DNA of 64,000 nt, taken from the NCBI GenBank assembly GCA_029931535.1, contig JAQPZY010001418.1, positions 644,501 to 708,500 on the forward strand, read 5' to 3'. Made by a program: the position numbers and the translations under genes. This document shows, one piece after another, positions 48,530 to 57,462 of the stretch; position 1 is the stretch's first letter, and each line of letters opens with the position of its first letter. The notes under the pieces were generated by a model that was given only the letters and a program-made list of their open reading frames with translations, was not told the DNA's origin and did no database searches. This stretch comes from Margaritifera margaritifera. Its lineage: Eukaryota > Mollusca > Bivalvia > Unionida > Margaritiferidae.

Positions 48530-49216
48530 CCACTAATGCCCAAAACAGTAAACAAGTAAAATAACATGTTCAGCTAGGAAAGAAACAACCTGTTCATCTG
48601 TTTTCAAAAGCCAGCTTAGTACAATGACAATAATTCCAGGCAATGCTGCTGCTGCTGCTTCTTCGGCTAACTGAAACAAATAATTACTAGTATACATTTA
48701 TTAAGCCGCTTTAATTTTGCCATTGAACAAATCATCTCTGTTTCACCACCACCCCTTAGTAAACTTTTAATAAAATATGCTATATACAAAGCAACAGTAC
48801 ATATTGCAAAACCTATTGAAGTGGCAATACCAACTATTGTTACACCCTTTTCTTTACGCAGTTGATTTCGCCTTTCACCTAAAGGTAATTTTGTTATAAC
48901 TTTTTTATTATTTCTATCAATATTTTTTCTGAAATATTTCTCCAAATCTGTTATGTATCCAGCTAATTGTACTCCTTTACTTTTCAACAGTTCTTGCAAT
49001 ACAGCGGTTTATGTTTGTGCCTCTTCCTATGCTTATGTATTTTTAAAACATCTTCAGCTGTTTCTAAGATATTTCCTCATCGAATTTCATAGATTTTGAT
49101 TTGACAACTTCTCCAGCATTCACATAAATACTTAAGTTTATCTTTTCTTGTGCAGTTAATGCTCTTTCACTGCAGGTAAAAGTTCTCCACTTTGAATTTA
49201 TTTTTGAGGTCACCAT
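48530..49216 (-). pseudogene. Polinton-associated multi-membrane-segment protein, frameshifted
   Basis: The start ATG is at 49,216 on the minus strand. The N-terminal part is polar (WRTFTCSERALTAQEKINL). After two frame changes (near 49,070 and 49,005) a 110-codon frame (48,667-48,999) carries a basic stretch (GERRNQLRKEKG) and the membrane segment VTIVGIATSIGFAICTVALY, ending RGGGE. After another frame change, AEEAAAAALPGIIVIVLSWL and VVSFLAEHVILLVYCF (48,530-48,660) form two more hydrophobic segments. A protein of this plan (polar N-terminus, Gly/Ala-rich membrane segments) recurs, as I recall, beside Polinton-type polymerases in invertebrate genomes. Role unknown; a membrane-active virion protein is conceivable. 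Confidence 0.5.
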
Positions 49217-49334
49217 GTATAAAAATTTTTGTTGTTCTTGGGGTTTTTTTTTTTTTTTTTTTTTTCTTCTCTTTTTTGTTGATTATGTAAATCATTTGTT
49301 TTAATCACTTGAATCTTTATTTGCTCAGGTGCTT

Positions 49335-49493
49335 TTATGGTTGTCTTTGTACAATAGAGGCTTCGAGCAGATATTTCAGTTGTATAACCTTAATAGCACG
49401 TACAAATTTTATGATATGTCCCTGTGTTTTATCCAACGTTATTTTCAATAATTCATTTCCAATCTGGGCAGTTATACTAATTACTGACGTCAT
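49335..49493 (-). CDS. small ORF of Polinton-like block
   Basis: Fifty-two codons on the minus strand, beginning MTSVISITAQIGNELLKITL. It ends at TAA, but another frame continues with TTIKAPEQIKIQVIKTNDLH and a Lys-rich run through the poly(T) at 49,247-49,265. This suggests a frameshift near 49,345 and an original product of about 85 residues. It lies just upstream, in the same orientation, of the membrane-protein remnant. Unknown family; kept because of non-random composition and gene-dense context. Confidence 0.4.
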   Translation of the reverse strand: MTSVISITAQIGNELLKITLDKTQGHIIKFVRAIKVIQLKYLLEASIVQRQP

Positions 49494-49739
49494 CTTGATG
49501 TTGCCTTTCAATGAGATTTTAATTGCTTACCAATTTTGTTAAAAAAAAACATTTTTTTATAATAAACTGCTTTAAATCTAAAGTTTTTTCTTACCAATTG
49601 ATTTTATGCTTCAACCATGTCAAGTCCTTTTCTTGTCCTTCTACGTAATCGTTTCAAAAAGTTTCAGAACGTCTTCGGGACCACCTGCTGTGGTTTAAGC
49701 AACACCTGGTGTGGTTTCACTAAAATCACTTGCAAGATG

Positions 49740-49850
49740 TTAAGTATCATCACCTTCAGCTCGAACTTTTGTATCTACAACATCGTCATCAACTTTATAC
49801 AAAGGATTATCAATTAAATAATCAAAATGATCAGCACCTTGCTCGGTCAT
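49740..49850 (-). CDS. small acidic ORF of Polinton-like block
   Basis: A 36-codon acidic frame (MTEQGADHFDYLIDNPLYKV then DDDVVDTKVRAEGDD) on the minus strand. Past the stop, other frames hold a Thr/Gly/Pro-rich stretch (AGGPEDVLKLFETIT) and, in a third frame, a very basic one (FLKRLRRRTRKGLDMVEA). The original protein was probably longer and is now frame-broken. It has the same orientation as the two downstream ORFs. No family recognised. Confidence 0.35.
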   Translation of the reverse strand: MTEQGADHFDYLIDNPLYKVDDDVVDTKVRAEGDDT

Positions 49851-49979
49851 TTTTCGGTTACTAAATAATGAAGGTTTTAGCGTTGATACATGAACAATTT
49901 ACAACTGGATTTTTGATTTTTCAAAAAACCTCACCTAAGGTGTTCTTCCATAGGAATACCGTATCCACTGTAAGGACTA

Positions 49980-50633
49980 AAAAGACAATCTACAGAATTA
50001 CAAGAAGACAAAGAGGAATTAAACCAAGATATTCCAAATGATACATTCAAAGAGATAACGGGTGAAAATTTCAGTGAATATTTAACTGAAAAAGAATTGG
50101 ACAAAAATTGACGATTAGCAAATCAAGAAGACATTCGAAATATTTGTCAAAGATAAAGCTGGCAAAATTTACCAATCAGTGTCAGATGTTGTAATTTATA
50201 CTGTGACATAATTGATTGGTAGATTTCTTCCGATCGATAATTTAGACAGTTTGCAAAATGGATTGAAAGATATTTACTTGACTTCAAATAGATACCTCAC
50301 TGGATTTTTTGCATTCAAGTTGGGATTTACCACTATTAGTACTGAGTGCTAGTTTTATTAGATGCAAGCATATTAATTCCAAAAGGTCAACGACAGAGCC
50401 TCTGCAAAACAGAACAGAAAATAAGGATGAAACATAAAATATTGAAATTACTCCTAAGTAAATTTGTACCATGGTTGCTCTATGGTTAATGCATTTGTGC
50501 CTTTAACCACATTTGTTGCAATGGTTGTCATAAAGGATTAGCTGCTTTCCATGAAATAAAGTTTCAAAAGGAAAATGGATTAGACAATCTTTTTCCAAAT
50601 CTCCTCAATGATAAATTTAGTCATTTTGAATAA
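49980..50633 (+). pseudogene. decayed ORF(s) of Polinton-like block
   Basis: Three quasi-open segments follow each other on the plus strand: an acidic one (LQEDKEELNQDIPNDTFKEI, 49,985-50,111), a mixed one (LIGRFLPIDNLDSLQNGLKD then YLTSNRYLTGFFAFKLGF, about 50,157-50,349, one internal stop), and a third (GCHKGLAAFHEIKFQKENGL then NLLNDKFSHFE, about 50,505-50,631) ending at a TAA. Between them are stops and frame changes. No domain recognised. The third carries a short Cys/His stretch (CCNGCH) but no complete zinc site. Confidence 0.35.
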
Positions 50634-50739
50634 TTAAATTTTTTGATTGTGTTCTTCTGTCTCTTTTTGTTTATTACATCTTTCCGTGGTGTGATCATTT
50701 TCCCCTGGATATCATATATGTAGTGTTTGATCAGTGAAA

Positions 50740-51115
50740 ATATTATTTTCTGTGTTGTTCAGGATCAGACAAATAGATTGATAAACATGGAATGAAATGA
50801 TCAATATCGAAATCATCTTCACAGAGAGGGTTTGTAAACTTTAGCCATCTATCTTAGTGGTCAATAGACGGAATATCTAACAGTTTCAGGGTCATATTTC
50901 ATTTCATGTTTTGTTTTAGTGCGTGTAGGTTTCTACTTGTAGTAGTGTTAATTAATTTGAGATAATATATCTGTGTCTTGTATTCTACATTGCGGACTTT
51001 GTAGTATTTGCTTCTGATTAAACTAGGTTATATCGTCATCTTTTTGAAATACAGTAGATGTCTCGAAATCCGTGTCTTTATTTATCCAATTAAATTTCAA
51101 ATTAATTTTCACTAC
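50740..51115 (-). pseudogene. possible minus-strand gene remnant
   Basis: On the minus strand, frame-switching open stretches have protein-like composition: FNWINKDTDFETSTVFQKDD (near 51,080), KYYKVRNVEYKTQIYYLKLI (near 50,990) and LKFTNPLCEDDFDIDHFIP (near 50,800). They lie between two plus-strand ORFs. No family recognised. Confidence 0.25.
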
Positions 51116-51199
51116 CTAAAGTACACTTGCAAATCTTCTTGCAACTAACCTTTGTTCTGATCCAGATTTAGGTAGCTTTCCAAATTTCATTATAATGGA

Positions 51200-51346
51200 A
51201 TGGAAGGTGAACATGACATAAAGCTATATGATATAGCAAAGAACGCGACAATGTTACTTCACAAAAGCCCAAAGAGCCACCTTGAGATGAACTTGGTAGA
51301 TAACTTGGAAAACGTTCACAGAAATAAACAATTGATGAAAGTTTAA
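51200..51346 (+). CDS. small ORF of Polinton-like block
   Basis: Forty-eight codons from ATG to TAA, MEGEHDIKLYDIAKNATMLL then HLEMNLVDNLENVHRNKQLM. Helical, no membrane segment and intact in this copy. It precedes the 51,420 ORF in the same orientation with 73 bp between. No function is known. Confidence 0.45.
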   Translation: MEGEHDIKLYDIAKNATMLLHKSPKSHLEMNLVDNLENVHRNKQLMKV

Positions 51347-51419
51347 AGAAGGAAGACAAACATTCTAAAAAGTATAAGATGAAATAAAAGATACAAATTC
51401 ACAACACTGAAACAAAAGC

Positions 51420-51623
51420 ATGCCCTCTGAACACGTAAAGATCATGATCTGTTATTTGATAGCTGGTCGTGTGATTGGGTTAGGTATCTTGTTCATTTGG
51501 TCTAAAAGTAATATTAATTTTACTTTGCAGAGTCTTCAACATCCAGTTGTAAAAGATGTTGAAGTTAGACTTTGTCCAATCCTCGACGTTAAATACGAAC
51601 AACCAACAAAAATACAGCAATAA
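51420..51623 (+). CDS. small membrane-anchored ORF of Polinton-like block
   Basis: Sixty-seven codons with one N-terminal hydrophobic segment (MICYLIAGRVIGLGILFIW, residues about 9-27) followed by a polar tail (VKDVEVRLCPILDVKYEQPT). A type II-like or signal-anchored small protein is predicted. The TAA stop is followed at once by AATAAA (GCAATAAAATAAACC), so transcript end and coding end nearly coincide. The next ORF starts 87 bp downstream. Confidence 0.45.
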   Translation: MPSEHVKIMICYLIAGRVIGLGILFIWSKSNINFTLQSLQHPVVKDVEVRLCPILDVKYEQPTKIQQ

Positions 51624-51710
51624 AATAAACCCATGTCTACATACAACCCAATCCCAAAGATGCTTTAACTTTTTCAGGGAATAAATAGAATAGGTTTTAC
51701 CTACGGACAA

Positions 51711-51959
51711 ATGTCGAGTGAAACGAACAACGTTGTTAACTTTGTTTACCATGCATTACTTAAATCTGCTCTCAAAGTTGCCTTCAGCATGCTTTTGAAA
51801 AAGTTGTTTAAAATGTCAACAAGTCCAACGTTCAAATATGGATATCAAAGAAATCACGAAACTAATTATTCCAGTTTCACACAGTTCACAATCGACTACC
51901 TGATAGCACAGGCACGTTTACCAGATGAAATTGTTAACACTGTTCATTCAATCGTATAA
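51711..51959 (+). CDS. small paralogous protein A (82 aa) of Polinton-like block
   Basis: Starts MSSETNNVVNFVYHALLKSA and ends with TIDYLIAQARLPDEIVNTVH. It aligns along its length with the ORF at 52,031-52,267: MS(S/T)ET.N(V/I)(V/I)N..YHA at the start, ML(L)K.L in the middle and QFTI(D/N)YLI....LPD(E/K)IV at the end. The 5' leader is shared too (TTTTAC.T.C.GGACAAATG versus TTTTACATGCAGGCAAATG). An AATAAA lies 35 bp before the start and another 40 bp after the stop. All-helical, no signal peptide, function unknown. Both copies are intact. Confidence 0.6.
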   Translation: MSSETNNVVNFVYHALLKSALKVAFSMLLKKLFKMSTSPTFKYGYQRNHETNYSSFTQFTIDYLIAQARLPDEIVNTVHSIV

Positions 51960-52030
51960 TCAAGCTTACATAGCTATAATACTGTAACTTTTTTGGGACA
52001 ATAAACAACATGACTTTTACATGCAGGCAA

Positions 52031-52267
52031 ATGTCGACTGAAACTAAAAATATTATCAATAAAATTTATCATGCAACATCAAACTCTGCTTTTACCGAAG
52101 CCTACATCATGCTTTTGAAAAACCTATTGAGGTTTACATTTGGAACACCGTCAAATATTGATATTGATGAAGCTGCGAAGCTAAATATTTTAGCTTCTTT
52201 TAGACAGTTCACAATTAACTACCTCATATTTCATGGGCTACTGCCAGATAAAATTGTTACTCAATAA
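52031..52267 (+). CDS. small paralogous protein B (78 aa) of Polinton-like block
   Basis: Starts MSTETKNIINKIYHATSNSA and ends QFTINYLIFHGLLPDKIVTQ. The ATG at 52,031 is chosen over an in-frame ATG at 52,010 because it aligns with the start of paralog A and follows the same leader word. The stop codon is inside CAATAAATG, so the AATAAA signal overlaps the termination codon. Relative to A it carries a few extra residues before the shared C-terminal block (DIDEAAKLNILASF). The direct tandem arrangement with shared leader points to local duplication. Confidence 0.6.
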   Translation: MSTETKNIINKIYHATSNSAFTEAYIMLLKNLLRFTFGTPSNIDIDEAAKLNILASFRQFTINYLIFHGLLPDKIVTQ

Positions 52268-52450
52268 ATGCGTACTTTAGGACCAAGGACTTCGGTAAAG
52301 TCTAATCTCTCTCTTTCGTGCATATAATATCATAGCTATGGGAGATAACGCCCTCAGTGCACCTCCCTTACATCCTTCACTGCCGATAGATTGACCCTTA
52401 ATTTCAGGTTGGAAACAATCAACGAGATTTAAAATAATGTGGTTAGATAC

Positions 52451-53431
52451 ATGAAACACTACACAAGTGTGAGAAACAAATATAAAATAGCATACATAGT
52501 TTGGAATTGGGTGGAGGTTAGCATGGCAATAGTTTCGGGTGGTATGGGTGAAACAGCAGCTGAATTAAGTGTTGAGTGAATAAATGCTGGTGTAGTTGTT
52601 CCTTTGACATTTAGTGTCAATGGTGTCACATTAATGGGATTTGTTACAAAAGCTTTCAAGGAGAAGTTGATTTACGACAAAGTTGTAAAACATGAAGACA
52701 TAGTGACTTCTGCCAAGAGTAAGTTGAGCATTGATGACATAGTGACTTATGCCAACAGTAAGTTGAACATCGTTGATGACATAGTGACTTATGCCAACAG
52801 TAAGTTGAATAATATTGATGACACAGTGACTTCTGCCAACAGTAACTTGAACATCATTGATGACATAGGGACTTCTGCCAACAGTAAGTTGTAAAACATG
52901 AAGACATAGTGACTTCTGCCAACAGTAAGTTGTAAAATATGAAGACATAGTGACTTCTGCCAACAGTAAGTTGTAAAACATGAAGACACGGTGACTTCTG
53001 CCAACAGTAAGTTGTAAAACATGAAGACATAGTGACTTCTGCCAACAGTAAGTTGTAAAACTTGAAGACATAGTGACTTCTGCCAACAGTAAGTTGTAAA
53101 ACATGAAGACATAGTGACTTCTGCCAAGAGTAAGTTGAGCATTGATGACATAGTGACTTATGCCAACAGTAAGTTGAACATCATTGATGACATAGTGACT
53201 TATGCCAACAGTAAGTTGAATAATATTGATGACACAGTGACTTCTGCCAACAGTAACTTGAACATCATTGATGACATAGTGACTTCTGCCAACAGTAAGT
53301 TGAACAACATTGATGACATAGTGACTTCTGCCAACAGTAAGTTGAACAGCATTGATGACATAGTGACTTCTGCCAACAGTAATTTGAACAACGGTGATGA
53401 TATAATAAGCAAAGCAATGATAATGAAATAA
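52451..53431 (+). pseudogene. Polinton-associated protein with tandem-repeat expansion
   Basis: From the ATG at 52,451 the frame runs MKHYTSVRNKYKIAYIVWNW, then VEVSMAIVSGGMGETAAELS, an in-frame TGA at 52,577-52,579, then hydrophobic Val/Gly-rich sequence (AGVVVPLTFSVNGVTLMGFV) and KVVKHEDIVTSAKSKLSIDD. From there it becomes a 14-residue repeat (DDIVTSANSKLNNI). Six 41-bp repeat units shift the frame and contain TAA, but six single-base losses sum to a multiple of three, so the final part (from 53,114) is back in the original frame and ends ISKAMIMK at 53,431. I recall proteins of this plan (hydrophobic Gly/Ala segment then a KHE.I..LA..K helix) as common companions of Polinton-type genes. 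A basic peptide (TRRKKKMKKVITSKTHRN, 53,480-53,560) follows in another frame. Confidence 0.5.
52690..53420. repeat. 42/41-bp minisatellite inside a coding sequence, about 17 units
   Basis: The main unit is AGTGACTTCTGCCAACAGTA then AGTTGAACAACATTGATGAC and AT (42 bp). A second unit type (six copies, 52,885-53,110) has AGTTGTAAAACATGAAGACA (41 bp). A 411-bp block is duplicated (TGCCAAGAGTAAGTTGAGC at 52,711 and 53,122). The 41-bp type looks like a fusion of the pre-array coding sequence with a repeat unit at a shared AGTTG. Confidence 0.95.
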
Positions 53432-53784
53432 CCATGGGGATTGTACTGGTTCATCAACGAGTACAACAGTGAAACAGCAAATAATGCAACCAGAAGAAAG
53501 AAAAAAATGAAGAAAGTCATAACGTCGAAGACTCATCGAAACAGTCATTTGCGTCACCAGCAAAACTGGGCATAAAGATTGAAGAAAAACAAAATTTGTG
53601 AGGAAGGAATAAATATTGAAAGAGAAAAAGATTCCAGAAGCGTTGACACTAAGTTTCATCTTGGATACAGATTGAAAAGAAAAACTTTGACAGTCTGTGT
53701 CATCGTACCAACTCTTTTCTGTTTAAAATTGTAATACAATTTTTTGCTGAGAAGACAGAAAACCTTCATTTTGCCGTTTCTGAC

Positions 53785-54508
53785 ACAATAAATGGAAAGT
53801 TATGTTACAATAGACTGTCTCCCGAGAAAGGACTATTATTACCACTCCAATATAAATGGCAAATTGTCCATTTTATTTCAAATAGTACATTTTGTTGTTG
53901 TCTGGTATCACAATATTTCCGACGAACTGAGAAACAATATATTTTACTACATAAACGAGAAGAATGATACCAGCACAGTTATAAGTTTTTGATGTTTTTA
54001 CAATCTTGAAATGTAAACTATAATAGTCAAAGAGAGGATTACTGCTATTAATGAAAAAGAAGAAAGCAATGATGCTGAATGCTTGAAACAAAACTCTAAA
54101 GTTCTCGTCACTACAAGCAATAATTACACAGTGTACATAACCAACTACAACTGAAAATTGTTAGGATTCATTGGTCAGATTTCTTTACTGACTTGTATTG
54201 AATCGGACACAGTTTTGTGGGCTGTTTAAGTCTAAACATCATGCATTTATCACAACCAGATCACATCAATAACACCAACAATTATTCTAATTACTATTAT
54301 TCGTGTTTGCTAGAGTTTCATCTTGTTAAAATATTTTCACGGAGACTTTGTTTCACACAGTGGTATTGGTAATTACAAGCAATTAAAGAGGGGAACAATT
54401 AACTGATTAAATATTAGCATCGAAGATGAAGATGGGAAAGTAATCGATTTTCAAGGCATGTTTGTAACATGTTTTTCACGTCAGATAAATAATAAGAGAA
54501 CGGTATAA
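53785..54508 (+). pseudogene. probable virion-type protein remnant of Polinton-like element
   Basis: An open frame at 53,792-53,992 includes VVWYHNISDELRNNIFYYIN followed by EKNDTSTVISF. After frame changes the sequence continues with SNNYTVYITNY (about 54,115-54,150), and a last segment reads SIEDEDGKVIDFQG (about 54,415-54,450), ending at TAA 54,506-54,508. The order 'NIS....N..FYY', then a beta-rich middle, then 'I.DE.G..IDF.G' near the C-terminus is, from memory, the layout of a beta-rich structural protein found with Polinton/adintovirus-like polymerases. It lies convergently next to the polymerase remnant, about 140 bp apart. Too decayed for a functional product. Role as capsid accessory or penton-like protein is inference. 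Confidence 0.45.
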
Positions 54509-54649
54509 ATATTTATGTGAGGTCCTATTGACTTAGGTTTACCTTTCAACATTGAGACAAAAAGGTAATAGTAACTACTTGAATAGGCAATACAATTAAC
54601 ACTGACTTAAACCTCAATGAGGTATAGTATCATGATGTTTCCACCTCTT

Positions 54650-55815
54650 GTTCCCACTCTCTGTCATCAGGGGCTTATCTTAGTCTTTCAACAATTCAAG
54701 TTCTACATCTGGTATCTTTATACTTACATCACGTAATAATTCAGCATCACTGGAATAATGTACAGGATCAAGTTTGTACATTTTTACACAGCCATTAAGA
54801 AACTCTTCAAACACAACATTAAAGATTTTCGTGTGTCCACACACATAAAAGGTTTTCCTCCAATATTTACGTGTCATATTTGTAAAATGTTTCAGTGGTT
54901 CTGTAAATTTGCCATAGTCAAGGTTTTTGCTAATTGTTCTATAACAAATTTTCCCATCAATCTAAAGCTATATACAAATCTGATTCTTCTTGTAATTAAT
55001 ATTTCTTTTCCTTCATTCGTGAAATTATCAACTATAAAAGCCTTGCTAAATGAAATATATTGTTCGCCGTTGTTTCGTGGGATTTTTACGTCTTGGTCTG
55101 GATCATTTTTGAACATTCTCTTGATTAATAGGTAGCTGTCATAACAAGAAAAGTTATGTAATATATAATGGTGTGTATTTATTTGTAATTCAAATTACAT
55201 TCTTTATATGCTGGACTTTAATACTTGCTAGCGAAATGATCGTAAACTTTGTTTTTCAAATATTTCTTTCTCACAGATATGGCATATATTTCTTGAATTA
55301 AAATGTTTTTCCTCTTCCTCTGTGAACACCATAGATTCTGCATTTGTCGGTTCATAATTCTCGTACACTAAGTTTTCAATTTCACGCAAGGCGTAGTAAA
55401 ATACTTGAATGCATCGTGTTCTTTTCTAAACTATTGTTTTTAATATCTCTTGCGTATTGATTTGAGGTAAACACAAAATCCTGATAAAATGTGTTTAGCT
55501 ATTTTGATTGTCCAAGATATTTCGTTACCAAGAGTGATCTGCTTCAGGTGGACCTCACTTTCAGCGACGAGGTGTTTCGAAGGAACTTGATTTTGTTGTT
55601 TACAAGTTTGTACCTCGGACACAATTATACTTTCATAGTCACAATAAATAACATACGTAACTTTTTAATTGATATTATTTCTTTAATTGTACTACTGAAC
55701 CCTCTTCAGGCGTTCTATTTATAGATTTGTCTACATTGTAACACCGTTTATTTATGTTCTGATAAATTTTCTGGTGTATGCAAAATTATTCATGCATTTT
55801 TAAAGGTATATTTCT
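54650..55815 (-). pseudogene. Polinton/Maverick-like protein-primed DNA polymerase B, N-terminal half (copy 2)
   Basis: Read on the minus strand from about 55,815 down. VIYCDYESIIV (about 55,625-55,650) holds the exonuclease I-type D.E. KHILSGFCVYLKSI follows near 55,475. NYEPTNAESMVFTEEEE leads into ICHICEKEI (55,265-55,290), the first half of a Cys-x-x-Cys zinc module; CNLNYK (about 55,185) carries its last Cys. SCYDSYLLIK (about 55,120-55,140), EQYISFSK (about 55,045), RFVYSFRLM (about 54,985), KIFNVVFEEFLNGCVKMYKL then DPVHY (about 54,755-54,815) and VELELLKD (about 54,690) complete the series. This ordered set is the pre-catalytic half of type B polymerases of Polintons and adintovirus-like elements. 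At least five frame breaks or stops are present. Palm motifs (DxxSLYP, DTD) are absent: the gene ends near 54,650. The 5' side abuts a pogo-like element. Confidence 0.82.
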
Positions 55816-56737
55816 GTCCGTCTCTTGATTATCCGAAGTCTGGGGGACTAGAGGAAAACTTCGGATAATACCGGTGTTCGAATAACCGAAGGTCATGAAG
55901 GTGCAAGTGTACATCAATCCACAGAAATAAAACAAGCAAAGTACCATTTCAGTTATTCTTGTATTATGTGTCCTTACCACGTATCTATGAAGCCATTTCA
56001 TTGGCACAGCATAAAACAAAGACAAAAACAATAGTGAAAATTATCGTTGTCATCATTATAATAATCTGCATGGTATAGAACAACGACAAAATTATCGCTC
56101 TCATCATAGTTTAAATATGCATGAAAATGATCAACATCGAACTTATTTTAGATCTGATGAGTTAATGGATCACTTGACAAGTTAATTTGTTTTTCACGTG
56201 ATATTCCAGTTTCCATGGCTTGGTGATTCAGATACAATGTGGTAAGCAAAGTGACTTCAAATAGATTATTTTATAAATGCATGTATAGTCAAATGTAGCT
56301 TTCAAACGGTTTATATTATTTTCCGACTTTCTTTAATCAAACCGACTTTACGTAAAATTACTGCTATTAATTGAATTAATAACGGGGTTATCAAAATGCG
56401 TGTCAATTATTGGATTAGCGACAAACAATAAACATAACCTGCTTTTCGATTAATCAGTACTCACAGTTTGGACCGACATCTGTCACGATTCAAGAAATCA
56501 AACATGCCGCTCACTTTTCACACTTCGTATAATGTGTAGCGATTTCAATATGATTATAGGATTTCGGACCGCTAAATTACTTCGATTAAGGGGGTGTATT
56601 CGAATAATCGATGTTCCGATAATAGATGTAAAAAAGATATAAACAAAGAACAAATTTAGCCGGCACCGGACGAATAGTTCGGATAATAGCGAATAGCGGG
56701 TATTCGGATAATAGAAGTTCGAAATAACTGAGAGCAT

Positions 56738-56742
<5 letters not shown>
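55816..56742. mobile_element. pogo/Tigger-like DNA transposon fragment or MITE
   Basis: The left part has CTCTTGATTATCCGAAGTCT, then ACTTCGGATAATACCGG and TTCGAATAACCGAAGG. The right part has ATTCGGATAATAGAAGTTCG and AAATAACTGAGAGCATATTG before a TA run. Repeated TTCGGATAAT words facing each other from both ends, and a right end that mirrors the left (CTCT..(G/A)TTAT..CGAA), fit pogo/Tigger elements, which insert at TA. No transposase frame is visible. It truncates the polymerase remnant on its 5' side. Confidence 0.5.

Positions 56743-56771
<29 letters not shown>
56743..56771. repeat. (TA)n microsatellite
   Basis: About 14 TA units at the right end of the pogo-like element. Confidence 0.95.
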
Positions 56772-56774
<3 letters not shown>

Positions 56775-57460
56775 TTTTTTAGATTTTGTTGTCCCAATAG
56801 GGCGCACATGGAAACATTTTACTTTTGCAATACATGAGATTTATTCATAATATTACTGTTAGTATTTTTTTTTCAATTCTTTATATATAAATCTCTTTGC
56901 AGACAATTTTAAAGGTTTTCTTTTTTAGACCGGCAACCTGTCCCTGTAAGAGCGAAATCGTCTGGGAATAATTGAGCGTGTAACAAATACAGCACACCTG
57001 GATTTGTTCAATGCATGCTCTCTCGTTGTAGAATAGCATTTTCAACAGAATAATTTAATCAATTTGAATCATCAATTAGCCAGCAAGATCGTGCCGCTAG
57101 CGACTATAGTTATTGATTGAAACCTCTCTGGATAAATAAAAAGAAAAAAAAATACAATGCATACAATTTTGGCATCATATATTAATGCGTATTTCACAAA
57201 TATTAAACGTGACTTTCTTTTTAGAATATATTCTGAAGGCTTAAGTTCATGATTTGACCACCTAGTATTAAATTTTGAACTTTTACATGGTCACGTGACG
57301 ATAGGGACCGGACAGTTTCCAGTAACAAGATAGTATTTGATATAGAGTTATTCCGAAAAACAAATCGTGAAATCTTGCGAAGCTCAAATCGTCCTCATTC
57401 GATGTTGTTGAATATGATGAATTTCTTTCAGAATACGTTTTATATCATTCACATTTCATG
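56772..57460. other. AT-rich region, nothing recognised
   Basis: No coding content or repeats noticed. Confidence 0.45.
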
Positions 57461-57462
57461 CA

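Noticed and set aside
50740..51115. Retroviral-type integrase of the Polinton-like element
   Set aside because: Looked for a D,D35E layout and an HHCC zinc finger in this minus-strand remnant and elsewhere in the block; neither is visible.
52631..53659. 342-codon minus-strand ORF, the longest in the window
   Set aside because: It is antisense to the plus-strand gene and its 42/41-bp array. Cys/Tyr/Leu-rich translation comes from the repeat; the plus strand explains the sequence better.
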